This document shows, piece after piece, positions 37,890 through 51,384 of a DNA stretch of 64,000 bases. The stretch lies in assembly GCA_947034885.2 (NCBI GenBank), contig OX344751.2:36011582-36075581 (forward strand). The letters are read 5' to 3'. The position numbers and the translations under genes are program-made. Source of the stretch: Thuidium tamariscinum. Its lineage: Eukaryota; Streptophyta; Bryopsida; Hypnales; Thuidiaceae. How positions within the stretch are numbered: position 1 is the stretch's first letter; each line of letters begins with the position of its first letter. Under the pieces are notes generated by a model. The model saw only the letters and a list, made by a program, of their open reading frames with translations. It was not told where the DNA came from and did no database searches.

Positions 37890-38550
37890 TATCAAAGTCC
37901 TCTCCTTGGATGTTTCATTTTGTCATTGAAAATGAATGGAATTTTTTGGCCCCCAAAATAAAGTCACATATCTTCTAAAAGCCTTAAAAATTATAGAATT
38001 GTATGAGGAAATTTGAAATTATTATGATTTCTTGAAGAAAAAAAAGAAAAAAATCATATCAAATATAAAAAGAACTAAAATAAATAAATAAACTTACTTT
38101 CATTAAATATTATGATTTAGAACATAATGTTGTAAATCAAATTTTTATATCATTCTATAGGTCAAACTAAGTAAAATGAGGTAATATGTCTAAAGTTCAA
38201 GTGGCTATAAAATATACAAATTTAGGAATTTAAGAAAACTTCAAATTAGAATAGAAACCAAATTTAATAAGCTTTATTTCATTAGTTTGGCTCAAATCCA
38301 AAAAAGAATCATTTTAGGCTAAATTAAAATCAAGAGTGAAGTAGTCATCCATTGCCATATTCACTAAATAGTCACCTTTAATTTGCAATCTATGGTAGAT
38401 GTACCCATAATTGATAAAAAATAAGCACATTTGAATATAATTCAGGGTAGTGTAAGGCAAAGAAAATATTTTCAAAGATGCATTGATAAAAATAATGGAA
38501 AGTGCAAAAAAATTTGTAATTTTATCTCTTGAATTGAAATTACTATGAAT
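37890..38550. other. AT-rich intergenic stretch
   Basis: Nothing recognised apart from high AT content and short homopolymer runs. Confidence 0.5.
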
Positions 38551-38894
38551 CATAAGAGGATTTTTGGGCCCCCAGGAGACCGTTTCAGGGGTGTTCCCCA
38601 AAATTGTTCCCCCTGCTGCAGACCAGCCCCCTGCTGGTCTGAATTTTTGAATTTTGAAAAAAAAAAATTAAAATTTTTTTTTTTAGAAAAACTTCAGAAT
38701 GTATTAAAGAGGAAAAAAATGATTTAAAAAAATATTTAAAAAGAATTTAATATTTAATTAAAATTAATAAAAAATTATTATTTTCTGACGTGGCAGTCGC
38801 TCGACCACATCAGCATCGCGTTCCCAGCGTTCCCAATGCGTTCCTAGCGTTTGGGAACTCGCAGTCTTGTACAACAACTGAAAATCCTCTTATG
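38551..38894. mobile_element. MITE of the CATAAGAGG/GTTCCC family, intergenic copy
   Basis: Starts CATAAGAGGATTTT and ends AAAATCCTCTTATG. The interior has GGAGACCGTTTCAGGGGTGT near the left, a CAGCCCCCTGCTGGTCTG pair, a very AT-rich centre, then GACGTGGCAGTCGCTCGACC and repeated GTTCCCA blocks near the right. The copy at 59995-60324 carries the same blocks in the reverse order and strand. No protein is encoded. No clear target-site duplication was found. Confidence 0.82.
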
Positions 38895-40641
38895 TTTGAA
38901 AGGAAAAAGTTGGGCTTGAGCTATAACCAACATTTAGAGTCATCCAATTTCCATCATTCAAGAATACTTTCCCACTAATTACTTCCTACATTTATGCTCA
39001 CTTACGTGTCATTAACTTATTGGTCCAAGCCTTGAAAAAGTACAAAGATACACATTCCAAGGAGAAAACAGAAATTCATTCTAATCTTGTTTGGAATAGG
39101 GTATCCTATTTATTGTTGATGGGGCTTGTATTAGTAATGGATACATCTACCTCATGGAATTAGTCTTCTTCTCTAGAAAATTATTATTTGTCAACAAGAC
39201 ACTTTCTATAATCAAGTGTTCTATATACATCCAAAGATCTCTTAAAAAATGGAGGAAGATCATCCATTTGTTAATTAGATAAGGTCTATTTGACCATTCA
39301 TCAACCACTTTAATTTTGGCTAAATTGATGTTTTAAGGTCAATTACATTAAAAACCAAGAGTTGAATTTTTTAGATTATACTTGAAGGGAATTGAAAAAT
39401 AAATAAATAAAATTATGCAAATGACAAAATATCATGAAATGGATCAAATGAAAAATTCTAATTCTTTTCATGATCTTATTATTAAAGAAAATGTTCTTAG
39501 ATTTCAATATGAAAGTTTGGTCACTATTAGTGTTGACAAAGGGATTTTCTTTTGGTATTTTCTTTATTGTATTTATCTGTGTATTTGCATTTTTACAATG
39601 TTTCATCCTCTATAAACATTGATGGGATTTCTAAAATGAAAGACAAATAATATTAAAAAATTGATATTTCTTCCTTGCAACACAATTATCAACAGTTGTG
39701 CACAACAATAGAAAGTAGTCTAATTAATAGTTTAATTTTTCCAAAAGCCAAACATGCACCACCAAATGTCAAAATATTTGTTTGGTATTACAAAAGTTAG
39801 GACTAATTTCATTGAGATGCTGTAAATAGGATGGGTGAAGAGGTGTTAATAGTAATGTTTATTGTTCATCATCAATCCTCAATGGTTATGGGATATTTGA
39901 AGCAAGGTTAAAGTTCAAATACAAAGAAATTGAGGTCGGACCAAAACTTAAGTTCAAATTTCATTTAGCATTGTAAATTAGCTTTTTTGAAAATTTAGCC
40001 ACTAAAGAAATTGTGGGAAATCAAATTGAGTTTCACCCCACAAATCCATGTGTAATGTGGAGTCTCTTTTAGGTATTGCTAACTTACCTTAGTGACTTAT
40101 TAGTATGCTATGTGCCGATGCCACAGTTAGAATTGAAGTAAAAGTAATTTCCTAATTTTTTAATCCATTAAAAATAGTGTACCTTGTGCCATTGCCACAA
40201 CCGAAATTAAAGTAAAAGTAATTTCCACATTTTGAGAACCATAAAATTTTGAAATTCAATAACTTTCTTGTCATAAGTTGAAATGCCATGAAACCAAACC
40301 CATGCACCCCTCCTTACCAAGTACGAGACTGGGAGATTCATAGTCCAGAAGATCTCAACGTGACAAACAAAACAAAACAAACTACCCGTCTTAAGGTATG
40401 GATACTTTCAAAAATTAAAATCAAAAGTACTTTTTTTTCCCGGAATTTGTCACTTTTCTTTCCCAAGACTTTCCTTTTTCTTTCCATCTTCTGACACTGA
40501 CGCACTTCTTGCAGGCGTTTCAGCCCAAGTCCACATTGCTTATTACTGAATTTTTGTTCCCGGTGATGCATTCAAACCAACGTCGAATGCACCGGTTTTC
40601 GCAAGAGCAGCATTTTAGTAGCATCGAAGCGGTCACCAGCG
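38895..40641. other. AT-rich intergenic stretch and upstream region of the small membrane-protein gene
   Basis: No gene is recognised. Sequence at about 39000-39070 (ending CTTGAAAAAGTACAAAG..) resembles the stretch at about 50980-51020, so a dispersed repeat is likely. The last 150 bases, which are less AT-rich, probably include the promoter and 5' untranslated region of the gene starting at 40642. Confidence 0.45.
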
Positions 40642-41721
40642 ATGTCAGACGAGTAAGTATCTCAGTCTACGACGATTGATGCGCTGCTGAGGATGCTGGT
40701 TCTATCGCAAACTTTTTGTATTCTCTTTCTTGAATTGAAATTCCCGAGAAAGCAGTCGCTGTGGTGAATTTGCGGTTCAAATTATCCTCTGTAGCATTTT
40801 GGAGTGTGTAGAAGAGGTTACGCTCAATTCTTATGTTTTGTGTTGACGTTGGAGTATTGGGAACAAGTTGCGGGTGATGTTTATGAATTTGCGCTTTACC
40901 CTAATCTTTCGTGCGATTGCTTTTTCGATATCCCCGATTGCAATTTCTGAGTTATCAAGACGTGGAATTTTTGAAAATGCATGCAAAATCTCTCTGATCG
41001 TATTAGTCTGAATCTATGCTGATGCTTACTCTCGTCTGCTAGAATTAGGGTTTACCTGGCATTCTGTTTCTGCGTGTTACTTGTTTTGTTTCTGATTTCT
41101 TAGATGTTTCAGCATCTGCTGCATAAATTCTTGCTATTTTCTCTGTGTAATAGGCTCACTTAGGGTTTAAGGCTTAAAAAAATATTTGAAATTAAGAGCC
41201 GTGAGATTGGTGTTCTCTGTTTCTGCATGCAAATATGCGAGGTTTAAGTCGACGACTCCATCTGCATTGTTCGGCAATGTTTTGTTGCAGGCTGGAAAAT
41301 CGGAGACGGGAACCGAGGAAAGCCCCTTTCAAGTTTCTGGTGCCTCTTGTCTACGCCCCTGTTCTGCCATTGAGTATGTTCACACACACTCTCCATGATA
41401 TTGTCTCATTTTTTCCTCATGGTACCATGAGCTCGAGAGATGCTATTTGTTATTTTGCACTAATTTAAGGTGATTTGTCACGCTTGCCAGTGGTCAATAT
41501 GCATATTTTGCGATTTACAGCTGATGCGAATTTGTTCGATTTCTTCTGGTGGCACAAATCCACCCTATTGACCATCGCTACCCTGGCAACGTGCAGTAAG
41601 GATTAGCTTGAGGAAGCAGCCTGTGTTGCGAGACCGGGTATTCGGAGTTGTACTTGCGGCTGCACTTTTGCATGGTGGCTACCTTGTGTATCCTCATTCC
41701 TCAACGTCTATTGCTTTGTAA
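40642..41721 (+). CDS. Small conserved plant membrane protein, 72 residues
   Basis: Three exons (40642-40652, 41291-41373, 41597-41721) with GT..AG borders join in frame to a 72-residue protein. The first coding exon is only 11 bases (MSD plus two bases). The start is basic (ENRRREPRKAP), followed by FKFLVPLVYAPVLPL, then LRKQPVLRDRVFGVVLAAALLHGGYLV. The order 'FLVPLxYAPVLPLxR, PVLRDR, hydrophobic segment' is one I associate with a small uncharacterised family in land plants, but I cannot name a function. One or two membrane segments are likely. The stop at 41719-41721 gives a length in keeping with such a family; splicing at the GTGTAT near 41683 to a later exon is possible. It is convergent with HEN1, about 1.4 kb away. 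Confidence 0.68.
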
Positions 41722-43149
41722 CCTTCCTGTCTGTTGCATATCTTTGTCCACATTCATTAGAGAACTGTGCATGATGTGGTCCTCAACTATACGTGCCCTT
41801 TATTTCACGAACATTAGCACTATTTCTCTAAACCATTTTTCTTCGGAACAGGGACACTTTGTGACACCTTATCACTGGAACAATGCTACTATTGTTATAT
41901 GGCGTAGGCTGGGAAGTTTTCTTGTTTTCAACTGGGTACCGCACTTCACATGAACTTGTTGGCTTTGGATCGAATGGGACGAAGCCTTGCAGTTACGAAA
42001 GCTCAATCTACAGTGAACGTGAGGGAGTTCAAGTAGGTTGCTACTCGAAAAGAAAGCCACTATGCTACATTGTGCTTCACTGTGTTACAATCTGCTATTG
42101 TGTAGTGTTTTGACGAAAGGGACAGAGTCTGTCTCAGCTGCCTGTTCTAATGAAGGGCATTTCTCAAGGTCCTCAATCTCTCACTCTCTATAACGTTCAT
42201 GTTTCAAATCCTTGACGGACTGTTACAGGTCAAATCTGTACGACCAGGAGAGCAAGTAGGCTACATTCATGGCGATTATCCACCTAGATGAGTTGTAATT
42301 GAGACAACTTACTGCCCCAAGTAAGTGCGCAGCAGGCGGCATTAGAATGCTGAATTATTGGTTCGCAACACTGTTTGATTTCCAGGATTCGACCTTGATT
42401 GACTTCTACCTTGGTATGAGACATTCTATCGCAGATGTAGATTGAAGTCTGACATTGTTTTTAAATCTGCCCAGTAAAGAGATAATTCAAATTTTAGACT
42501 CTCGACATCTGTCCTGGCAATATCTCTGAGTCGATGGGTTGAATGGAGGACGAGTCTAATGTCTTTGCGATTTGAGAATTTAGATCACGTCACGAGCTGA
42601 GGGTCATGACTCACTGTCGGTTGCAGTTTCTATACTGCCTGCATGACCAACTCTTCCCACCTTCTAAGCAACAGAATTTGCAGCTCAAGGAATTTCCCGA
42701 TTGCTCGGGATTAGGGGAAGGTGACCAGCAGAGCATCCAAATGAGTCTCTTTAGTGCGATTTCTGTAGCTTTCCTTAAACTTCTGAAATCAAGATCTGTC
42801 ATACAAAGTTGTCGAGGGGTCTTGGACATCCCAATTTACTAATCAGGATCTGATCAGATGGGTTGAAACTGCTAGCATTTATTTCCAAGAAAGTTTCGAA
42901 ACTAACATAAATCCAATGACAGTGAGCATTTGTTTAAAAATGTCAGTAGTCACTTAATCGTAAATTGGTAATGAAGAGAATTGGTTCATATTCTCTGCCC
43001 CTCAATAATTGGTACAAAAGTTCTCAAAGAGAAGGTTGGGATATCCCACAAAAAAATTGGGAGGGGTCCGAGTCATGACGTTGAAATCTGTGATGTTCTG
43101 AACTGGGGAACAAGGATCAAGGCATGCTACATGGGAGCAACCTACATCT
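41722..43149. other. Region between two convergent genes
   Basis: This should hold the 3' untranslated ends of the small membrane-protein gene (+) and HEN1 (-). Several short open frames exist but none shows a family signature. Confidence 0.5.
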
Positions 43150-46100
43150 CTACAAAACTGCTGCAGCAAGTTCAGGTAAGGTCCACTGCCAAAGCTCCTT
43201 GAACGATGAGGCAGAAGCTTCTCGACTTTCTAATTGCGTTTTTAACTCACCAGTACTTTGCATTCTGTTGGAGTCGACTTCATGTCTACTAAAATTTGCT
43301 GAGTCGGGAAAGACAACCGCTTTGTGCGCAAAAACAGCAATCTGGGTGGCAAAGCCAGGACTGTCATCATCGTCTTCACCATCCCCTCCCACACCAGCAA
43401 AACTGACCTCATAGCTGAACTGCGCAGCCAGGTGAGACGCCCACTCCCGAAACTCCGCTCGTGTCCATTCAAATCTGTGATCATGGTTTCGAAGATTTGG
43501 GATTTCCACGTCCAACACCTTCTTCTTGGATTCCGCTGACTCCTCCGAGGAAACCTGCTGCTGAGAGCCTCTCTTCAGGCTGTTGGTTTCAGGATCCCAC
43601 TCCAAGCCGCGTATGATCGGGTTGTACTCAATATTCGGTGTACTGACTAACCATAGTTTGGGGACTAATTGTCCAAGTACACTTTCGCCCAACTTGGACA
43701 AAGGCTCTGGATCCATATGCTCCACCACCTTCACACACAATCATCCTTTATGTTCTAGCATGACCTAAATCCAAGGTAGAAATAGAAAGTCCACTTTGGA
43801 AGTTGCTTTGGGTTTCTATCATTCAATAAATGTAGGGTATGATTTCTTTCACCTATAACCTTTCATAAAATTTGCTAAACAATAAATTCTAACTCCAATA
43901 GGTATAAAAGCGCCACTTTAGGGTTCAACCACCCTTAAGAATGGCACCGTAGGCACCACATTTAGCATATATAGCAATAGGCCCACCTGTACGGAGTACC
44001 GACACACTGATGGCAGTTGACTGCGAACCCTAATCAAATCGCTCTTGCTACCACTAAGAATATGCCGCACATTCACGTATTTAACCAGATGAAGAACAAG
44101 GGGAACACCTTTTTATGTTGATCAAATTTTTAATCTCACCTGAGTAGTGACTAAAACTTCTAGGTGTCAGTTGATTGAAGCATCTGGGTGTCACTAACAG
44201 AATCTTTAACTGCGTCTGATGAAAGTCGCTGACACAAATAGGTGATTTTATGCAGCATTCGATGCAGGGCAGTGCACTCTCTACGTGTATCAAATATTTC
44301 AACAGAAGAGTATATAAGCAATGGTTTACCTCAATGCAAGTTGCCAAATCTGGAGAGCGAAGACTTGGATCCATATCAGAGATCGAGCCATCGTAGAGAG
44401 TGATACTTCGGATACCATGAGCAGTACATTGCTTCGTTAAAGTCGCGCTCATTGTCTGTTATACCCTCCACAGAAAGGAAAACCAACAGTTGGCCATGAC
44501 ATGGCACTCAGTAAATCTGCAAATAAGGTGTTGGCGAGCTCAATGCTTGTGGCCATGCAAAATATCAGATGAAGCTATAGCCCTCACACCAATCAAAGAA
44601 GATAAAATTGCTCATATTTAAGGTCCAAGTTGCAAAATCAAATTAAAAAACATTCGGTGTAAAATGCAGAAAGATGTAAACACCAGGCAGCAAGAGGTAT
44701 CCAGACCTTAGCACCACGAATCAAGGCTTTACGAGATATATCGATGCCAATCATGTGTTCCAGCGTGGTTGGCTCCCTGAGAAGAGCCTCCAACAGACTT
44801 CCAGACCCACATCCCAAATCCACCTGCGACGTGTTTGCAGAGAGGATCAACAGCCAAAACAAAATAAGAAAGATATAAAATAGAGCTTCAAAACCCGAAA
44901 CAGGATGTATCACTTGAGTGTTTGCAAGCCAAAAAATTGGTCCAGTACCAAAGTCTTCGCCTCCACGGCGTTAATCATTGTGCGAGCATACTCAATTCGC
45001 TGCTTGGAAAGTGGGGGTGAAAAGTGTGATGATTCTATTCTGTCCTCCATCGCTTCTTCAAACTTGAGCAACTTTACAGTATACTCCAGCACCCAGCCTA
45101 AAGCAACAACACATCCGTGAACAATCTTTTCCGAGATATTAGTGATCCACTCCAATCAACACAGTACACTTTAGCAGAAATCTATGAAGGAAAATATGTG
45201 AATTAGGAATGCTAAACACGTACCTGACTGAAATTCATTTACATTGCTGCTGGCTAAAAATAACACCCCGAGGGCCTCCGCAGGTAAGCAAAATCGCAAA
45301 GTTTGACCAACAGTTGCCTTACTGACACAAGATTCGAATTGGCTAATCACGGCGCCAACACCGAGCTCAAACTTGAAGTCTGATTGAGCTTCTAAACAAT
45401 GACTTGATGATGCAGTACCAATAAAACTGCTGCTACCAGGACATCTAGATCCTTCCTGGATCAAGATTACGCTGTAGTTTACACTAACAACTGACCCAGG
45501 AGGGGGTCGATCACCTAGAATATCTTCCTCAGTAATGACTTGAAACTCTGCCTGTCCACTACTCTCGTCTGACTTAAAAATCGTACTTGAAGCAATATCT
45601 ATCAAATCTCCATTTGATTTGCAACAGTCCTGGTTCTGGAAGTAACTGCAAAGGCAGCATGTCCCAGACCATGTTCCATAACTAATTACAGTTTTTAAAG
45701 CAGCGCTCTGAGTTGCGTCGTGGCGACTTCGGAAATAACCATCTGACTGAAAATCAAACCTCTGAACGTCGTTCCCAGGAGAGCCCACTTGAACTTTACA
45801 TTGAAATGGCCCCTGACGAATACTTCCAGGACTAGAGGGCTTGGAAAAAGCACCGTCTTCCGCATGCCCTTCCCCCTCGAAAGAATCCTCATTTCCAATA
45901 CCATTGCCAGAATCCTTGTAAGTGTACTGAGATTCGGGCAGCCGATGCTGTTGAATGAAGTCGGCTAAAAGAGACTTAGGACTAGCACCCTGCCAATGCA
46001 CCCTGCAAGTGTACACCTTGGGCAGGTCCGCCACTAAGAGCGACCCTCTACTCAGCTTGTAAGCTCCCCACGGGGTTCTCCCCACCATCAACCTGCACAC

Positions 46101-48404
46101 ACGGAAATTTCTGATCAAGTTCTTCACAAGACTCGAGGAATTTCTAATGCACATCGCGATGGAACTGTTAAGGCTAGTGATTTGACAAATCTTACCTGTG
46201 AAAAGAACTCAAGGTGAAGTCATAATAGATGCATCTCCCCTCCGATCCCCAGGTAGACCCCACAGTTGCAAGAATGGCATCACCACAAACAGGATGACCC
46301 ACAAGAAAGCTTGCTCTCTCATTTCTCAGGGTCTGTCCTCCTGGATTGCGCAAAGCTTCCATAGGACCATCCTTAGAACAGACGTCAGGATATTGTTTCG
46401 AGGGCTCCACTTGCTCGATTAGCTCAACATCAGAAACGTTGACCCAGGGAAGTTTCTCCCGTACTCCCCAAAATAAGCGAGACCCGTCAGGTGCCTTTGC
46501 AATCTGCCTGAAACCATGATGACAACTGAGATCTTTTCTACAGATAAAGATACCACAAAAGCTCATATTCAAAACTTCAAAAGGTGTAGAAACAAGACAT
46601 TCGCCTCATAAATGCTGGTGTCAATCCCCAGAATAGCAATTCAAATACCGCAAGCACTTTCACTTATTTCATGCAATCAACACAGTTCCTCAAGCAAGAC
46701 AAAATCACCGTTTGCATTCCGATGTATCAACGTAGTAGAAGCACGCAGAGAACATGTACCTTGACACGAACACGTGCCCAGCATCTTGCACACCAAGCTC
46801 ATGTGCTATAGCATCCAGGTAATAAACATTCGGTGCTGCAGTCAGACTAATTGAGCTTGCCTCCTTATCAGCAAATGCAGGAATATATACTGCTTTATAA
46901 GGTAAAGCTTCGTGGAAAGTTGGCATCGTTGTCGATGAGCACGTTGCTTCTTCAAGACCCTCGACCCCATCAGATTGTGCTGAATTGGTTCGGTCTTCTT
47001 GGTCGATAAAGAGCTTCCCGACAAGTTCAGGAGAGAATGGCTCCGAGCGACCAATCCACAGGCCGTCGTCAGAAAGCCTGAGAGATGGACATGCGGCTGC
47101 TGCCCTAGAAACCAGAGCCGCCGCATGAGCGGGATTGTTCTCTGCAAGTTGGTCAATCGATTTGCACTGGGAGGTGATCTTGGCATCCAACACCGTCAGC
47201 ACTGTGACTGGCACTTGACCAAACCGAGAGCCTTTACACTGCACAGCTGCTCTGAAGTGCTCCGCCAGTGGCCTATACGACAGCACCATCTGCAATTAAG
47301 TGACAACTTCAAATTACAAAAATACCAGCTCCAACTCGTCACATCCTCAACGTACACCAAGAATTATTGAAATGAGGTATGCGAGAAGCTCTTCCCACCA
47401 CATATGAACACCCCTCGTCCCGTTCAGAACAAATATGAACAAGAACAACCACTCTCTTTTTCGAACGTTCATCCTCAAGATTCTGTACAGAGAATTAAGT
47501 GGACAATCACTGAGGGAATCGAAAACACAAGAAACGATAATCCTGCACATTACAGCGGACGGCTTTTCATATTTAGCCAACTCTACTAAATACCTTGATT
47601 TCTGGTTGCTGAAGCTGAACTGTGGACAGAAACAGCTAAGCTTGACCACCGTTATGAAGAATAAACAAAACATCACCTGACATTGAGGAAAAAGAAACCT
47701 GATCTGTGAAAGCCAACGCAAGTTTGCGAAGTAGACCATCCCATAATTCTTTCGCCGTGGCCTGCAAGGCTCCAGGTTCATATGATATTCCCATCTGCAA
47801 GGTTACCAGAATACGTTGTCATACAATAAAATCACCCCAACCAGCACACAAAGTAGAGCGATTCCGGAAAACGATGGACACGGAGAAACTAAACAGGGCA
47901 GAGAAGAGCTTGGGCAACAACAAATCAAAAGAATAGAGCATGAATAGTTTTCCTAATGTACGGAGTGCTTCATTTGCCTGAAGAAGGAGGCTATTTCAGT
48001 ATATATCCCAGTCTAGTGAAATTCTTTTGATTCTGTGAGCACAAACAAGTCGAAAGAGGGAATAAAACACGTAGAGATTTCTCTATACAAAAATTTGTGG
48101 GATAGCATCCTTCCAATTGTACCTTCTGAAGTGCAAGCAGAGCTGCATCTTGCTCGGCATCCTTTTTCCGTCGAAAATTGCTGGAATGGATGGTGACGCC
48201 ATCCGGAAGGTGCAACTTACATGCGAACATGGGATCTTCCTTGATAAACTCAAGCAGACCAGTTTCCAGATTCCCTTCAGAAGCCACAGGCTCGGGTTGC
48301 GGCAATTGCCACGTCTCATAGCGGCATTTCTTGCCTGCCCTCGCCAATTCCGTATGCAGCTTCGCTTTCGCAGTCGACATGGCTGGTCTCGTTCTCCCAA
48401 TCAC
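43150..48404 (-). CDS. HEN1: Small RNA 2'-O-methyltransferase HEN1
   Basis: HEN1 methylates the 3'-terminal ribose 2'-OH of plant miRNA and siRNA duplexes and protects them from uridylation and decay. Nine exons in transcript order: 48404-48123, 47794-47699, 47289-46760, 46507-46196, 46092-45224, 45097-44949, 44823-44707, 44455-44330 and 43728-43150. They join in frame to 1019 residues, slightly longer than Arabidopsis HEN1 (about 942). In order: a first dsRNA-binding domain (1-94, FRRKKDAEQDAALLAL), a La-like region (SVPVSV-like VPVTVLTVLDAKI), GDAILATVG, a second dsRNA-binding domain (about 500-545), an FKBP-like domain (about 595-700), and the methyltransferase with SAM motif VDLGCGSGS (about 747). 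The metal ligands appear as EVVEH (about 827-831), with the last His in NHDHRFEW (about 911). All catalytic features are present. ATG at 48404 or, eight codons on, 48380 could start translation. Confidence 0.95.
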
Positions 48405-50716
48405 GTCAGCTGCTACCCCCCGCCCTGGTTTCGTTACCTGTAATACTTACACAATCCCTCGAATTAGGGTAAAACGCACTCCCATTCCCGATACCCAACC
48501 ACACACACGCTTACGAAAGTCGCTGCAAACCATTCAGCTCAGTCTTATAAAAACGAAGCAACGATCGTCTCTATGCAAAGACACCGCTTGCGCTTCCCCT
48601 CAATTCGCACCCATTGAGCTTCCAAGAAACCATTCATTTTATCTCCAACCCAACAATAGGAATGCATTGCGTCAATACACAATCCCACACACACGAATAC
48701 AACGCCACGAACTTCAAACGCACGACGACAACGGAGACTAATTCGGGAACCCCGAGTCCCCAAATTAGTCCCCAGACTCCCCCCATATCGAACGAGTCAA
48801 AGATGCCAAGAACTAAAACGAATAGCAACGACAAGGACACACAAGAGCCTGTGACGACAAGGACAGACGCAAATCCAGGGGTTGAGTGGGGGGCACAAAT
48901 AGAGAGAATGACAGCTGCCCTGTAGAGAGAAAGAACCAGTCCAAACACAAAGCCCGAGGTCGAAAACCCAAAACAACCCAAAACAGAAGAAACCAAGAGG
49001 AAGGAGCCGTGAGTCCTCACCACCACCATGTCTTCAAATCCACCGCCACAGGAGGATGATCGCAAGGAGGCTCAAGACGCAAGAACAAGCCCACGTCAAA
49101 GAAGCCCTGTAAGCTCGTCCTCCACACCAGCTCCATCATCACGCCAAAACTCCAAATGATCACATTGCGAAAACTAGCCAACAACTTCACTTCAATCTCC
49201 TTCTCCAATTCCTCATTTCGGGTGGGCTTCGAGAGATGGGCTTTAAGAGTGAAGCGACAGTTTGAAAGTGGAAAATGACAACTGTTGAGAGCGACGCTTT
49301 CTCTCTCTACAAGTGCGGCAGATATTAAGAGTCTTCTCTCTTCACTTAAGTGGCGTCCGGCCGTTCTGTGTGTCGCTCTCTTTCTGTCTTTGCCGTCGTT
49401 TCCGTCGTCGGTGGAATGTAAGTTCTGCGCGAATTAGGTTTCTAATAATAAAAGGCGTCCGTCGACTTGGGCAATCTGGCGAATGTCCGACTGCTAGTGC
49501 CACTGTTGCAGCCCAGGTTTTGCTGCAAGTCCTGCTGCGGATCTGTTGCAGGTCTGTTGCAGTGTTTTTTTGGTTTGGCTGGCGATCCGTGACAAAATAT
49601 CTCCAAAAAACGACGTGCCTCAGGCCTGTGCGACAAGAGGAAAGAATATATGGGTCTTTTCTGTACTGCATTTTGCCAAATCCATCCATGTGAGGACTTC
49701 GGATTCGTCAAATATTTCTTATTATAGAAAACTTCGAAACACGAAAAGAAAAATAGAAGTCAGGCCTGTCCTGCCAAGCCACCTGTGGATGGCAGGCTTG
49801 CATTTCATGCTTCTGAAAGTCAACAATAGTATAAACATCTTACAGACCATCATCACACGGCTTGTAAAGGCCAAAAATTTAAGCTCGTCTGTTTGTGGCA
49901 GGTTTTTTTGAATCTCTCTCTCGTCCTGTCCTCAATTCCTCATAGCCTTGAATTCCTGCTTCTGTGCTGGATTTCATAAAATCCACAACGGAACGGTCGT
50001 CCACGGGGGTGCATTGGTGCGACGTCAGAAGGACGAAAGGGAATTAAAGCCATGCACTGGGAGCTTGGAAATCACATAACTTACGGTAGTGGCGGGCTGG
50101 CGGCTTTTCCTTGTTTTTTTGTGTAAGAGGTAAAAGACTGGTTTGCCTTTTTCGCATTTAAAGAGCTTAAGATTTTGTGAGGTTGAAGAATTTAAGATTT
50201 TTTTTCCTTGTAAAGACAAATGTGAGAAATGGTGAGAGTGGTTGAATTTTTATTTTATTTTTTAAAGTTTGGATTTGTTATGAATTTTTGAAGTGAGTTG
50301 CCCAATTAGCCCAACAAAGGTTTTAAGACTGCCTCAAAATCAACAAAAAGTATATCCATAATGGTCATGTTATTAAATATCACATAGACATGAAGGCTTA
50401 AAAAAAGGTCTAAAAAGTCACTTTGTCTCATGAATTTGCCCTGAAAAAGGTAAGTTTGTATTACAAAGTCACATCACATTATGAATTTGCACTCCACTAC
50501 TATCATGATTGAAGTTTAGGTGGAACCACTCAAATAAGTCAATCTACCATTCTAGGTACAATCTAAGGTACTGCAACATGAAACAAATATTTTCAGAGGT
50601 GCAAGGATAAAAATGTTGGAGATTGCAAAAACCTTGGTAATTTCTTTGATTGATTTGAAATTACTACAAATTTTGAAAGCCAAAAGTGTTGTAAACCTAT
50701 AGCCAATGTCGTTTAG
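48405..50716. other. Upstream flank of HEN1, no gene recognised
   Basis: The part to about 49.4 kb is less AT-rich and probably contains the HEN1 promoter and leader. Long overlapping open frames on both strands (48.3-49.9 kb) reflect this composition and show no family signature. A short run of GTTGCAG/TGCTGC motifs lies at about 49503-49562. From 50.2 kb the sequence becomes AT-rich. Confidence 0.45.
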
Positions 50717-51000
50717 ACTCTTTCAATTCCAATCACGAAAGAACTCCTTTCCTATTTATTATTTTGTAGTTTCTTGTTCACCAATTTGGAATATGTATTA
50801 ATATGAACTTCTTAATCCCATCCTACTTTTTTGCTCAAACTCTTTCAATTATGATCATTGAAGAACTCCTTTCCTATTTATTACTTTGTAGTTTCTTACT
50901 CACCAATTTGGGACATGTGTTAATATGAACCTCTTAGTCTCATTCTACTTTTTTGCTCACTAGTTTGGAACATGTGTTATAAACTAATTAGTCCCAACCT
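50717..51000. repeat. Tandem duplication with a 122-bp period
   Basis: ACTCTTTCAATTcca.. at 50717 is repeated at 50839, and each copy continues with GAAGAACTCCTTTCCTATTT or a close variant, then TTTGTAGTTTCTT, CACCAATTTGG and TAATATGAAC. A third, partial copy (TTTTTTGCTCACTAGTTTGG) follows at about 50950. Divergence between copies is modest. Confidence 0.75.
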
Positions 51001-51079
51001 TGAAAAAAAAGAAAAAATACACATTTCAAGCTTTGGTTCCAAACATTACATATTTTTTCCAGTCCCTAGAAGTTTAATT

Positions 51080-51290
51080 CAAAGACATTCTCCAAAAGTG
51101 TTCCCTACATTGTCAACCAACCATTGCTAGTCTAAATTAATATTGAATTTTAAAAAATTTAGAAAGTATACAAAAACTAAAAATTGATTTAAGAAAAAAT
51201 ATTTTAAAGATAATGAATAATTAATTTTAAAAATTAATTAATTAATAATATTTGACATGGTAGTCTGTAGATAACCTAATAGGATTTTTA
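51080..51290. repeat. Degenerate fragment of the GTTCCC MITE family
   Basis: The order GTGTTCCCTACA, an AT-rich centre (AATATTTTAAAGATAATGAA, AATTAATTAATTAAT) and then TTTGACATGGTAGTC mirrors the interior of the intact copies. Terminal repeats are lost, so the limits are approximate. Confidence 0.4.
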
Positions 51291-51384
51291 CTTTAGTTTT
51301 TTTGTGCGGATTTTTGGGGTTAATTTTGTGTTTTTGAAGGATTTTTAGGGTGTTTATGCACTAATTGGATGATTTTGTATGTTT

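Noticed and set aside
47347..47781. 144-codon minus-strand frame
   Set aside because: It overlaps HEN1 exon 2 and continues into the intron past a good donor; only 47699-47794 is used.
47991..48122. Continuation of HEN1 exon 1 to a stop at 47991
   Set aside because: The dsRNA-binding domain ends at ALLALQK next to a GT donor at 48122, and exon 2 continues in phase.
48331..49065. Long overlapping frames upstream of HEN1
   Set aside because: Frames are open on both strands at once, with biased composition and no family motif, so they are more likely promoter and leader sequence.
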